In this document: positions 44,974-53,354 of the stretch, in pieces
Position numbering within the stretch: position 1 is the first letter of the stretch
Layout: each line of letters opens with the position of its first letter
DNA from: Leeuwenhoekiella aestuarii
Lineage (GTDB): Bacteria; Bacteroidota; Bacteroidia; Flavobacteriales; Flavobacteriaceae
Length of the DNA stretch: 64,000 nt
Assembly: GCF_004104055.1 (NCBI RefSeq)
Contig: NZ_QOVJ01000002.1
Span: forward strand, 372,001-436,000
Reading direction: 5' to 3'
The notes under the pieces: generated by a model
Databases searched by the model: none
The model's input: only the letters and a program-made list of their open reading frames with translations
What the model was told of the DNA's origin: nothing
Position numbers and translations under genes: made by a program

Positions 44974-45140
44974 GCCTACATTGGTTATATTTTTTGGTAA
45001 ACTCAACACTATATTCTTTAAGAGGGATGAGTCTGAGTTGTAAAAGCGCGCCGTCTTAGAACGGATTCTTGATCAGCTCGTTAGTCCTATGATTTATTTT
45101 AAGGAGTTTACACAAAACCCTACCAATGTAGGCTTTTTTT
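44974..45140 (+). ncRNA. ssrS: Probable 6S RNA (6S-Flavo type)
   Basis: This stretch between zapA and rny has no gene but a long self-complementary design. GCCTACATTGGT (44974-44985) pairs perfectly with ACCAATGTAGGC (45122-45133), which is followed by seven T residues. Inside, GTAAACTC (44997-45004) pairs with GAGTTTAC (45104-45111). A small hairpin CCGT...ACGG lies near the centre, and large internal loops separate the stems. A rod of about 165 nt with closing ends and a central bubble is the shape of 6S RNA, which binds RNA polymerase holoenzyme. The position next to zapA matches the gammaproteobacterial ssrS locus. The family is inferred from structure and place. Confidence 0.7.
45122..45140 (+). 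terminator. 3' end of the structured RNA
   Basis: CCTAC (45117 region) and GTAGG can form a small local hairpin, and the long-range closing stem ends right before a T7 run (45134-45140). Either would end transcription of the RNA upstream of rny, whose start codon is 16 bp further on. Confidence 0.5.
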
Positions 45141-45155
45141 ATATATACAAACTCA

Positions 45156-46724
45156 ATGGGAAATACAGTACTTATAATCGTAGGGGTCATCTTAATAGCT
45201 GGCACACTAGGATTTTTATTAGCAAAATTGCTAGAAAAAAATAACGCTTCACAGATTGTTAGTAATGCCAAAAAAGAGGCAGCTAATATTGTAAAAGAGG
45301 CTAAAAGTGAGGGAGAGTCTATTAAAAAAGACAAAATTCTTCAAGCTAAAGAAAAGTTTATTGAACTTAAATCTGAGCACGAAAAAGTAATTTTGTCGCG
45401 TGACAAAAAAATAAATGATGCAGAGAAGCGCACACGTGATAAAGAATCACAAGTAAGTAGTGAACTCGCTAAAAATAAAAAGTTAAACAAAGAGATAGAG
45501 GCTAAAGTTAAAGATTATGATGATCGTCTTGAATATCTTGATAAGCGTCAATCTGATATAGATAAACTTCACGCAAGTAAAGTACAGCAGCTTGAAGTGA
45601 TTTCTGGTTTATCTGCAGACGATGCAAAAGAGCAATTAGTAGAATCTTTAAAAGATCAGGCTAAAAGTGATGCAATGGCATTTATTCAAAATGCTATGGA
45701 AGAAGCTAAACTTACTGCTGAGCAGGATGCTAAAAAAATTATCATTAACACCATTCAACGTATTGGTACAGAAGAAGCTGTTGAAAACTGTGTTTCTGTT
45801 TTTAACTTAGAAAGTGATGATGTAAAAGGGCGTATCATAGGTCGTGAAGGTCGAAACATTAGAGCTATCGAAGCTGCTACCGGAGTTGAGATCATAGTAG
45901 ATGATACCCCAGAAGCGATTATTCTTTCTTGCTTTGATAGTGTACGAAGAGAAGTTGCCAGATTATCATTGCACAAGTTAGTAACAGACGGAAGGATTCA
46001 CCCTGCGCGAATAGAAGAAGTGGTTCAAAAAACTACAAAACAAATTGAACAGGAAATTGTTGAAGTTGGTAAACGTACAGTAATAGATCTTGGTATCCAC
46101 GGTTTGCATCCTGAATTGATTAAAGCGGTAGGTAGAATGAAATACCGTTCTTCTTACGGTCAAAACTTATTACAACATAGTAGAGAAGTGGCTAAATTAT
46201 GTGCTACAATGGCTTCTGAGTTGGGTATTAATCCTAAACTCGCTAAACGTGCCGGTCTTTTACACGATATAGGTAAAGTTCCAGAAACTGAAAGTGAAAT
46301 GCCTCACGCATTATTAGGTATGGAGTGGGCTGAAAAATATGGAGAAAAGCCAGATGTATGTAATGCAATTGGTGCGCACCACGACGAGATAGAAATGAAA
46401 ACATTGTTGGCGCCTATAGTTCAGGTTTGTGATGCAATTAGCGGGGCAAGACCGGGAGCAAGACGTCAGGTTCTAGATTCTTATATTCAACGATTGAAAG
46501 ATCTTGAAGATATTGCGTTTGGTTTTGCCGGTGTTAAAAAAGCTTATGCGATTCAGGCGGGTAGAGAGCTTCGTGTTATTGTTGAAAGTGAAAAAGTGAA
46601 TGATGAAAAAGCATCAGCTTTGTCTTTTGAAATTTCACAGAAAATACAAACAGATATGACTTATCCCGGTCAAGTAAAAATAACGGTTATACGAGAGACC
46701 AGAGCGGTCAACATCGCTAAATAA
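45156..46724 (+). CDS. rny: Ribonuclease Y
   Basis: The 522-residue endoribonuclease has one N-terminal membrane helix ([19 protein letters not shown]) and a long Lys/Glu-rich coiled coil to about residue 170. A KH domain ([19 protein letters not shown]) follows, then an HD domain with [14 protein letters not shown]. The length and order match RNase Y, which starts mRNA decay from the membrane. The gene follows the 6S-like RNA and ends at a strong terminator. Confidence 0.97.
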   Translation: MGNTVLIIVGVILIAGTLGFLLAKLLEKNNASQIVSNAKKEAANIVKEAKSEGESIKKDKILQAKEKFIELKSEHEKVILSRDKKINDAEKRTRDKESQVSSELAKNKKLNKEIEAKVKDYDDRLEYLDKRQSDIDKLHASKVQQLEVISGLSADDAKEQLVESLKDQAKSDAMAFIQNAMEEAKLTAEQDAKKIIINTIQRIGTEEAVENCVSVFNLESDDVKGRIIGREGRNIRAIEAATGVEIIVDDTPEAIILSCFDSVRREVARLSLHKLVTDGRIHPARIEEVVQKTTKQIEQEIVEVGKRTVIDLGIHGLHPELIKAVGRMKYRSSYGQNLLQHSREVAKLCATMASELGINPKLAKRAGLLHDIGKVPETESEMPHALLGMEWAEKYGEKPDVCNAIGAHHDEIEMKTLLAPIVQVCDAISGARPGARRQVLDSYIQRLKDLEDIAFGFAGVKKAYAIQAGRELRVIVESEKVNDEKASALSFEISQKIQTDMTYPGQVKITVIRETRAVNIAK

Positions 46725-46729
46725 AAATC

Positions 46730-46761
46730 AAAAACGGCTTCGATATTTCGAAGCCGTTTTT
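46730..46761. terminator. Bidirectional terminator after rny
   Basis: A perfect 14-bp stem (46730-46743 with 46748-46761, core ACGGCTTCGA) with a 4-nt loop and A/T runs on both sides separates rny from the convergent broken peptidoglycan-binding gene. Confidence 0.9.
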
Positions 46762-46773
46762 GATTATAAGAAT

Positions 46774-47990
46774 CTAGATATTTTTAAGCTGGTTTAGTGT
46801 TTTTTCAAGAAAATCAATAGGAAAAGTATTAACGATTTCTTTAAGATTGTTTTCTCTTCCCAGAGTATACCATACGGTATCATCACCTAGCTTATTATAG
46901 CAAACCACCAGATCACTCAATACATTATAAGCACCATGTGTTTGACCATTAGAAAGACCGGAATAAGAAATAGCAGAATAAGGACTACAGTCAATTAAGG
47001 TGCCATCAGGGTCAATATAACTTCTACCAGCTATAACCTGGCAACCAGCAGAAAAATTAGTGTTTCCATCACCAGACCAGTGAATATTTATAGTCGTATT
47101 GGGTTCATCAAGGCCTGCTTTTATATCTGCATCGGTAAGTGCATTTTTTGCAATTTTATCTCTATACACCAATACTCCTTTTGAATACGGTCTAAGAGCT
47201 TTATAGATTTTTTGAGCACTAGAGATTTTATGCCAGCTTAAACGATATTTATGTTGACCTTCAACGAGAAAGGCTTCGTCACTTCGATTTGTCATTGCTG
47301 CACTTGGATCTGTGCTTCCCCAAAACGTAAAAGCAAGTCCCTTAATCAATAAAACAAAGAGATCGTCATTCTCTCGTTTTTCAATCTGTTTGTCTTGATT
47401 TCGGCGTATACCAATTAAATGCGCATTGTTTGGGTCAAAATGCCAATTTTTTGGACTAAATGTATCAGATGATTTTGGGTAGTTTTCTACATCATTCAGA
47501 ATATTATTGAAGTTTGATATATAATAAGATTTTGCTTCATTCAGGATTTTAAACCAAAATTTACACTCTTTAGCAGGATTGTTTACATCATTTTTAGCCC
47601 ACTTATTGATAATCCCATTTGACTCCCACCGCTCAATATGACTCCAGGTTCTAGGACCTACGATTCCGTCAGGTGTACCTATTGAATTTTCCCTTCGATG
47701 GAGTAGACATACTCTTGAAAAAGCCGTGTTGCTGCCTGTGTACCATAACCAAAAATCCCACTCAATTGAGCATTAGGAAAAAAACCTTTAGATTTTAAAA
47801 AACGTTGCAATCTAAAAACATCTTGCCCTTCAACTTCCTTAAAATCTTGCCACTTATAGTTAGCTTCATCTCTAAATTGCTTTTTATTTCTGAGTTTCGT
47901 TGCCATCCACCGGTGGTAAGGCTTTAAAAATTCTTCTTTATTTTGCGGAAGCTTTCCATTATCAACAGATCCTAATTTTAAAGTGTTCAT
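46774..47990 (-). pseudogene. Peptidoglycan-binding protein gene broken by a one-base frameshift
   Basis: From ATG 47990 the frame encodes a peptidoglycan-binding-like N-terminal part (VFRLQRFLKSKGFF, IFGYGTQAATRLFQEYVYSI) and stops at 47679. The minus-1 frame continues without a stop to 46774, beginning IGTPDGIVGPRTWSHIERW, the expected next part of the domain. Adding one A to the AAAA run at 47687-47690 rejoins the frames into about 405 residues. The C-terminal domain has TFWGSTDPS, EGQHKYRLSWH, INIHWSGDG and NFSAGCQVIAG. The H...SAGC pattern recalls L,D-transpeptidase-like folds, which is a weak inference. A sequencing or assembly error is possible. Confidence 0.75.
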
Positions 47991-48015
47991 AACTAACTAT
48001 ATTTTAGTTAGTTAT
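47989..48015. promoter_or_regulatory. Perfect dyad next to the start codon of the frameshifted gene
   Basis: ATAACTAACTA (47989-47999) and its perfect complement TAGTTAGTTAT (48005-48015) are separated by 5 bp and reach into the start codon of the peptidoglycan-binding gene. It could be an operator of a small dimeric repressor or an mRNA hairpin that blocks translation. The gene next to it has no adjacent regulator. Confidence 0.4.
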
Positions 48016-48052
48016 AAATTTAAGTATAATCTTCTCTCAAAAGTTAAACAAT

Positions 48053-48080
48053 AAAAATAGGGGCATTTGCCCCTATTTTT
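48053..48080 (-). terminator. Terminator of yebC
   Basis: A perfect 12-bp stem (48053-48064 with 48069-48080, core ATAGGGGC) with a 4-nt loop and A/T flanks lies 26 bp after the yebC stop codon at 48106. Confidence 0.85.
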
Positions 48081-48105
48081 CTAAAATCTTTATAGATTTC
48101 AATTA

Positions 48106-48831
48106 TTAAGAATCAGATGAGCTCTCATCCATAGAATGATAAACGTTTTGTACATCGTCATCTTCTTCAATTTTTTCTAAAAGCTTTTCTACATCTTCAG
48201 CTTCTTCCGCAGTTAGCTTCTTAGTCACCTGAGGAATGCGTTCAAAACCACTAGAGAGGATTTCGTGTCCTGCTTCTTCTAGGTAAGACTGTAAAGCTCC
48301 AAAGCTTCCAAAAGGTCCGTATATCAGAATTCCGTCTTCATCTTCAAAAACTTCTTCTGCACCATAATCTATAAGTTCTAGTTCGAGTTCCTCAGCATCT
48401 ATACCTTCAGCATTAATTCTAAAGTTGCAGGTGTGATCAAACATGAATTCAACAGAACCCGATGTTCCTAGGTTTCCGTTGCACTTATTAAAATAGGACC
48501 TGATATTAGCAACAGTACGGTTGTTATTGTCTGTAGCCGTCTCAATAAGAATCGCAATTCCGTGAGGAGCATAACCTTCAAAAAGAACTTCTTTATATTC
48601 ACCCAGACTTTTATCACTCGCCCTTTTTATGGCGCGCTCAATATTGTCTTTTGGCATGTTTACACTCTTAGCATTTTGTATAACTGCTCGTAGACGTGAA
48701 TTAGAATCAGGATCAGGACCGCCCTCTTTAACGGCCATAACAATGTCTTTTCCTATTCGAGTAAAGGCTTTAGCCATTGCGCTCCAGCGCTTCATTTTAC
48801 GAGCTTTTCTAAACTCAAATGCTCTTCCCAT
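48106..48831 (-). CDS. YebC/PmpR family protein
   Basis: The 241-residue protein has the normal length and blocks of the YebC family: KARKMKRWSAMAKAFTRIGK at the N terminus, NMPKDNIERAIKRA, EGYAPHGIAILIE and GSFGALQSYLEEAG. YebC proteins were first called transcription regulators; recent work on relatives points to a role in translation through difficult sequences. This is a single-gene unit with its own terminator. The usual start GRAFEFRKAR is kept. Confidence 0.94.
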   Translation of the reverse strand: MGRAFEFRKARKMKRWSAMAKAFTRIGKDIVMAVKEGGPDPDSNSRLRAVIQNAKSVNMPKDNIERAIKRASDKSLGEYKEVLFEGYAPHGIAILIETATDNNNRTVANIRSYFNKCNGNLGTSGSVEFMFDHTCNFRINAEGIDAEELELELIDYGAEEVFEDEDGILIYGPFGSFGALQSYLEEAGHEILSSGFERIPQVTKKLTAEEAEDVEKLLEKIEEDDDVQNVYHSMDESSSDS

Positions 48832-48916
48832 AATTCAGATTTTTAAAGGCGGTAAATTTAACAAAAATAGGCTTTACAAAAAGTCTTATTTCAGTTTAAA
48901 AATAAGGTAGAATATT

Positions 48917-49204
48917 CTACTGGTTTCCTAGTAACGCTTCAATAGTATGAGCGAGTTTAAAGTCTTTTTCAGTAACGCCGTCTGCATCGTGGGTAGACAG
49001 TGATATGTTTAATGTATTGTAAACATTAGTCCAGTCTGGGTGATGCTGTTGCAATTCTGCTTCAAAAGCAATGCGTGTCATAGTGGCAAAGGCTTCTTTA
49101 AAGTTTTCAAACTCAAAAGAAGTATGAATAGCATCATTTTTATATTCCCAACCTTCCAATTTATTGAGGCGTTCTTCTACGGTTTGTTGATCTAATTTTT
49201 TCAT
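48917..49204 (-). CDS. Pterin-4a-carbinolamine dehydratase
   Basis: The 95-residue protein has the family motif ELQQHHPDWTNVYNTLNISL (His54, His55, Trp58) and a third His in LSTHDADGVTEKDF (His72). The enzyme dehydrates 4a-hydroxytetrahydropterin, recycling the pterin cofactor of aromatic amino acid hydroxylases. No hydroxylase gene is in the window. The length is typical. It is divergent from pepD. Confidence 0.92.
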   Translation of the reverse strand: MKKLDQQTVEERLNKLEGWEYKNDAIHTSFEFENFKEAFATMTRIAFEAELQQHHPDWTNVYNTLNISLSTHDADGVTEKDFKLAHTIEALLGNQ

Positions 49205-49343
49205 AATAACATGTTTGTTTTGATTAAGATAATCAGAGTATTTTCAGCATAAAAAGGTTTAAGCCAAGATTAACTTTTGGTTCTGTTCTGTATTACTTCC
49301 AAAGGTAGTTTATCAAATTTAACAACGACTCAAAGAGAACCAG

Positions 49344-49351
49344 TACCTTTG
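49344..49351 (+). promoter_or_regulatory. Minus-7 element of pepD
   Basis: TACCTTTG at 49344-49351 matches TAnnTTTG exactly. The ATG at 49367 follows 15 bp later, which excludes the upstream in-frame start at 49277. No TTG lies at the normal spacing. Confidence 0.5.
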
Positions 49352-49366
49352 CAAAAAAATGATTTT

Positions 49367-50833
49367 ATGACAAATACTGAAATACGACAGCTAGAGCCCC
49401 AAGCCGTTTGGCAAAAGTTTGCAGACCTCAATGCTGTACCCAGACCTTCTAAACACGAAGAGCGTGTGATTGCCTTTATGAAAGCATTTGGCGACGGTTT
49501 AAATCTAGAAACACTAGTTGATGAAGTAGGAAACGTAATCATCAGAAAACCGGCTACGGCTGGCCTTGAAGATCGACAAATGGTTGTTTTGCAATCTCAT
49601 CTCGATATGGTTCATCAGAAAAATAATGCAACGCAGTTTGATTTTGATTCAGAAGGAATACAAATGAAAGTAGAGGGAGACTGGGTTAAAGCTGAAGGAA
49701 CCACTTTGGGTGCAGATAACGGTCTGGGTGTTGCAACCATAATGGCTTTATTAGAAAGTACAGATATATCACATCCTGCTTTAGAAGCTTTGTTTACAAT
49801 TGATGAAGAAACTGGTATGACCGGAGCAATGGGATTGAAGGGTGGTGTCCTTAAAGGCGATATTTTACTCAATTTAGATACCGAAGAAGATGATGAGATT
49901 GGGGTAGGATGTGCTGGTGGAGTAGATATCACCGCTACGCGTACATACAAACAAGAGCCCGTTGAAGAAGCAAAAACCGGTTTTCAACTAACCGTAAACG
50001 GATTGCAAGGAGGTCATTCTGGGATGGATATTATTAAAGGTCTGGGGAATGCTAATAAATTTATGAACCGCATTTTATTAGACGGTTTTGAGAATTATGG
50101 CTTACGCATCAGCGAAGTAAATGGTGGTGGATTGCGCAATGCTATACCACGAGAGAGCGTGGCGATATTTTGTATAGATACGGTTCACGAGGAAGCTTTT
50201 AAAAGTGATATAAAGGAGTTTGCTGAAGTATTACAGGAAGAATATAAAACCTTAGAGCCAAATTTAAAAATTAGCCTAGATTCAATTGACCTTCCTGAGA
50301 ACGTTATGAGTCTAGGTGTGCAAGAAGGCTTTCTAAAAGCGATACAAGCAGTATGGAATGGTGTTTACCGTATGAGTCCAGATATTGAAGGTCTTGTGGA
50401 AACTTCTAATAATGTAGCTCGGGTTTTAGTGCGTAATGGCGAACTCGAAGTTTTATGTTTAACGCGTTCTTCTGTCGAATCTTCTCGTACCGATTTAGCT
50501 AATACAATAAGAAGTGTTTTTGAACTGATAGGTTGTGAAGTTACTTTAAGTGGGGAATACCCGGGATGGAAACCCAATATGGACAGCGCTATCTTAAAGG
50601 TTTTAGTTGAAAAGTATAAGAAGATCAATCATGAAGAGCCACACGTAGCTGCTTGTCATGCCGGATTAGAATGTGGTATTCTAGGTCAAAACTATCCAGA
50701 CATGGATATGATTTCTTTTGGCCCAACCATTAGAGGTGCTCACTCTCCAGATGAACGTGCGAGTATTTCTTCGGTGCAAAAATTCTGGACTTTTGTCCAA
50801 GAAATTTTGAAGGATATTCCTGCTAAAAATTAA
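49367..50833 (+). CDS. pepD: Aminoacyl-histidine dipeptidase (M20C)
   Basis: The 488-residue peptidase cuts Xaa-His dipeptides. It starts MTNTEIRQLEPQAVWQKFAD and carries the metal-binding blocks VVLQSHLDMVHQK (His, Asp), TTLGADNGLGVA (Asp), TIDEETGMTGAMGL (catalytic Glu), LNLDTEEDDEIGVGCAGG and the final GPTIRGAHSPDERAS (His). An inserted dimerisation region (GLQGGHSGMDI) is present, as expected for PepD. The start was set by the promoter element and by homology of the N terminus to the family. It is a single gene ending at a two-way terminator. Confidence 0.94.
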   Translation: MTNTEIRQLEPQAVWQKFADLNAVPRPSKHEERVIAFMKAFGDGLNLETLVDEVGNVIIRKPATAGLEDRQMVVLQSHLDMVHQKNNATQFDFDSEGIQMKVEGDWVKAEGTTLGADNGLGVATIMALLESTDISHPALEALFTIDEETGMTGAMGLKGGVLKGDILLNLDTEEDDEIGVGCAGGVDITATRTYKQEPVEEAKTGFQLTVNGLQGGHSGMDIIKGLGNANKFMNRILLDGFENYGLRISEVNGGGLRNAIPRESVAIFCIDTVHEEAFKSDIKEFAEVLQEEYKTLEPNLKISLDSIDLPENVMSLGVQEGFLKAIQAVWNGVYRMSPDIEGLVETSNNVARVLVRNGELEVLCLTRSSVESSRTDLANTIRSVFELIGCEVTLSGEYPGWKPNMDSAILKVLVEKYKKINHEEPHVAACHAGLECGILGQNYPDMDMISFGPTIRGAHSPDERASISSVQKFWTFVQEILKDIPAKN

Positions 50834-50854
50834 TTGTTGAACTGAAGACATAAA

Positions 50855-50884
50855 AAAAGGAGTTGCAGCGATGCAACTCCTTTT
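50855..50884. terminator. Bidirectional terminator between pepD and the DUF4168 gene
   Basis: A perfect 13-bp stem (50855-50867 with 50872-50884, core GGAGTTGCA) with a GCGA loop and A/T runs on both sides. Confidence 0.9.
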
Positions 50885-50910
50885 ATTTTTCAATGAATTT
50901 ATCTGAAATA

Positions 50911-51411
50911 TTATCCTTCAGTTTGTTTCTTCATCATTATGCCTTGAAATTTTTGCTGTAAGCTTTTGTCTTGTTGTAAAGCCATGGCAACTGCCTTATA
51001 ACGATCTAAAGTAAGACCGTGATCAGCAATGATCTCTTGCATTTTGCTTTCTAGTGCAGGTTGCATTTTTTTGAGTTCTGCAACTACCGCTGCGTGCATT
51101 TTAAGCTCTTCATCTGTAGCTTCAACTTTTGCTTCCGGATTCATTTGCGCTTTTTGAATCTCGGTAAAACGTTGCACATCTAAACCTTCTTCCTTTATCA
51201 CGCCCATCATTTTTTGCTGAGCAGCCTGATTTTCAACCTGCACTTCCTGAAATGCATCAGCAAATTTATTCAGCTCTGCTGTCGTAACATTAGTTTGCGC
51301 TTTAACACTTGCAGCAGCCTGAGTTTGTTGAGCCGCAGCCGTAAGACTAAATCCTCCTACTAAAGCACCAGTTAGTGCAAGTGTTATTATATTTTTTTTG
51401 AATGTAATCAT
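50911..51411 (-). CDS. DUF4168 domain-containing secreted protein
   Basis: The 166-residue protein has a signal peptide (IITLALTGALVGGFSLTAAA) and is otherwise Gln/Ala/Lys-rich and helical. The segments TTAELNKFADAFQEVQVEN and HGLTLDRYKAVAMALQQDK are typical of DUF4168, a family of periplasmic proteins with unknown role. It is a single gene between the pepD terminator and the PPIase terminator. Confidence 0.82.
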   Translation of the reverse strand: MITFKKNIITLALTGALVGGFSLTAAAQQTQAAASVKAQTNVTTAELNKFADAFQEVQVENQAAQQKMMGVIKEEGLDVQRFTEIQKAQMNPEAKVEATDEELKMHAAVVAELKKMQPALESKMQEIIADHGLTLDRYKAVAMALQQDKSLQQKFQGIMMKKQTEG

Positions 51412-51571
51412 TTGTTCTCTTTTTTAATGAACTGGAAAGATTAGCAATTTTTAGCGCCTTTAATGACGTTTTAAGAAAAGCTTATTCAATTTTAGAAGAG
51501 CTTAACAATAAGCCCCATTTCTTTTAACATTTACAGTCAAAATGACGAGCAATTTTGCCTAAACTAAAAAA

Positions 51572-51593
51572 TGCTTCTACCCCTGTAGAAGCA
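51572..51593 (-). terminator. Terminator after the PPIase operon
   Basis: A 9-bp stem (51572-51580 with 51585-51593, core GCTTCTAC) with a 4-nt loop and a T run on the minus strand lies 26 bp after the PPIase stop at 51619. Confidence 0.75.
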
Positions 51594-51618
51594 CTTTTAT
51601 TGTCAGATAACTTGTATG

Positions 51619-52797
51619 TTATTCATTCTCTGGTTCTCGATTATCAAGTAATTCTACAGTGAATACCAAATTTGTTCTCGGTGGAATCACACGATAACCG
51701 CGCTCCCCATAACCTAAGTAGTAAGGAATAAATAGGGTGGCTTTGTCACCATAATTGAGTTGCTGAATTCCTTCTTTAAAGCCGGCGATCATTTGTGCTT
51801 CAGGGCCGTATGGGATGGTTAAAGGCACATACATATCTTCTTTAGGTCGCGTTTGCATATTCCATTCTTCAGCACAGGAAAGTATATTGCTGTCAAACAA
51901 TTCTCCATCTTCAAAATAACCTGCATAATTTACTTTTACTTTTTGAGAGCGCTTGGGTTTAACGTCGGTTCCTTTTTGTGTGATGTAGTATGCTAAGCCG
52001 CTTTCTAGCGTATCTGCATTTTTACGTTGTTCTTCAAAAATTGCTTTTTGATCTTCTTTGAGTTTTTGTTTGGCAGCTGCTGCTTGCTCTATTTCTTCAG
52101 CTTTTTTATCTATTTCTTCTGTAAAGACTTCTGGAGCTTCAAAGTGACGTGCATCTTTTCCTTTTCTAATAATTTTTACAGATTCTATAGTTACTGGTCT
52201 TTTGGGCTTTCCTCTTCGAGGATCTTTCATTTCAACTTCAGTAATACTTTTCAAAACATCAAAGCCTAAAATAAGCTGTCCAAAAACGGTATGGCAACCT
52301 ATTTGTGGATTCTCACAGTTTTTTAAATTGTCTTCAGCATCATATCCGTCAAGGTGTGGAGTAGGAGCATCGGTGATAAAAAATTGACTGCCATTGGTTC
52401 CATATCCAGAATTTGCCATAGAAAGGACACCTATAGTATCATGCTTGAGTTCTGGACTGAATTCATCGTGAAATTTATAACCGGGGCCTCCGCTTCCGGT
52501 ACCCGTAGGGTCACCTCCCTGAATCATAAAATCTTTAATAATGCGGTGAAAGGTTATACCGTCATAGTACGGTTTGCCTTTATAGATTGAATCTGCAAGC
52601 GGATTGTTGCCTTCAGCCAACGATACAAAGTTTGCTACTGCTGCAGGAGCTTTATCATAGTAAAGCTGAACGACCATCGTACCTTTATTGGTTTTGATTT
52701 CGGCATATAAGCCATCTTGTAGGTTTGGGTATTGGTCATCAGAGCAGGCTACCAGACCAAAAAGAATTAAGAATGCAAAAATGGAAGCTTTCTTCAT
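51619..52797 (-). CDS. Lipoprotein peptidyl-prolyl isomerase with cyclophilin and FKBP domains
   Basis: The 392-residue lipoprotein (lipobox GLVAC, Cys18, then SDD) has two isomerase domains. The first is a cyclophilin with TFHRIIKDFMIQGGDPTGTG and TNGSQFFITDAPTPHLDG (residues about 30-215). A Lys/Glu/Ala coiled linker follows, and then an FKBP domain near 270-390 with VKVNYAGYFEDGELFDSN and ERGYRVIPPRTNLVFTVELL. It speeds proline isomerisation during folding in the cell envelope. It starts 2 bp after gldI, another PPIase lipoprotein, so they form a folding operon with the DHH gene. Confidence 0.93.
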   Translation of the reverse strand: MKKASIFAFLILFGLVACSDDQYPNLQDGLYAEIKTNKGTMVVQLYYDKAPAAVANFVSLAEGNNPLADSIYKGKPYYDGITFHRIIKDFMIQGGDPTGTGSGGPGYKFHDEFSPELKHDTIGVLSMANSGYGTNGSQFFITDAPTPHLDGYDAEDNLKNCENPQIGCHTVFGQLILGFDVLKSITEVEMKDPRRGKPKRPVTIESVKIIRKGKDARHFEAPEVFTEEIDKKAEEIEQAAAAKQKLKEDQKAIFEEQRKNADTLESGLAYYITQKGTDVKPKRSQKVKVNYAGYFEDGELFDSNILSCAEEWNMQTRPKEDMYVPLTIPYGPEAQMIAGFKEGIQQLNYGDKATLFIPYYLGYGERGYRVIPPRTNLVFTVELLDNREPENE

Positions 52798-52799
52798 AG

Positions 52800-53354
52800 T
52801 TAATTTTCAGTATTGCTTTGTTTTATATCATTTAGCGTTACTTGGGTTTGAATAGGTAGGTTTGACCCTATTTTATCTTCATACCCATAATATCCAAAAG
52901 CCTTATGGGAAGGCAATAAAAAAGTAACGGTCTCTCCTTCTTTCATCAATTTGAGTCCGTCTTTTAATCCGGAAATCAGATCTTGATTACTTTGTTCTAT
53001 TTGATAGGTTTGCGGACCAAGTTCTGCTTGGGTAACTATAGGATTGCCATCAAGAGAATTTATTTGATAATCAAAAGTGACTAAATCACCGGTGTCTGCG
53101 GTGGGTAAAGCTGTAGTATCTTTTACATTATAATAATACCAGAACCCTTTATCTGAAGTAAAATACTCGTTCTGCGGATTTGCGGCCATCAATTTTTTAA
53201 TTGCGGCTTCATCAGCTTTATTTAATTTTTTATTACGAGCAATAGAAGCATCAATGTAAGAACCGCTAGAATGGCTTACAGGTCTGCGGGCTTCAGGAGT
53301 TTTGCAAGCCATTACCAGAAAAAGTACGAGTATTAAGCCAATGAGTTTATTCAT
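52800..53354 (-). CDS. gldI: Gliding motility-associated peptidyl-prolyl isomerase GldI
   Basis: The 184-residue lipoprotein (lipobox VMAC, Cys17) carries an FKBP-type domain in its C-terminal half with GDLVTFDYQINSLDGNPIV, LISGLKDGLKLMKEGETVTF and LPSHKAFGYYGYEDKIG. The N-terminal region DAAIKKLMAANPQNEYFTSD-like stretch (here ADEAAIKKLMAANPQNEYFT) fits GldI. GldI helps fold gliding or type IX secretion components. It overlaps the end of the DHH gene by 8 bp and is 2 bp from the next PPIase gene, indicating translational coupling. Confidence 0.9.
   Translation of the reverse strand: MNKLIGLILVLFLVMACKTPEARRPVSHSSGSYIDASIARNKKLNKADEAAIKKLMAANPQNEYFTSDKGFWYYYNVKDTTALPTADTGDLVTFDYQINSLDGNPIVTQAELGPQTYQIEQSNQDLISGLKDGLKLMKEGETVTFLLPSHKAFGYYGYEDKIGSNLPIQTQVTLNDIKQSNTEN

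Noticed and set aside
47670-47700. Programmed frameshift in the peptidoglycan-binding gene
   Set aside because: No slippery heptamer, downstream structure or mobile-element context is visible. A one-base loss in an A run explains the data more simply, though a sequencing error remains possible.
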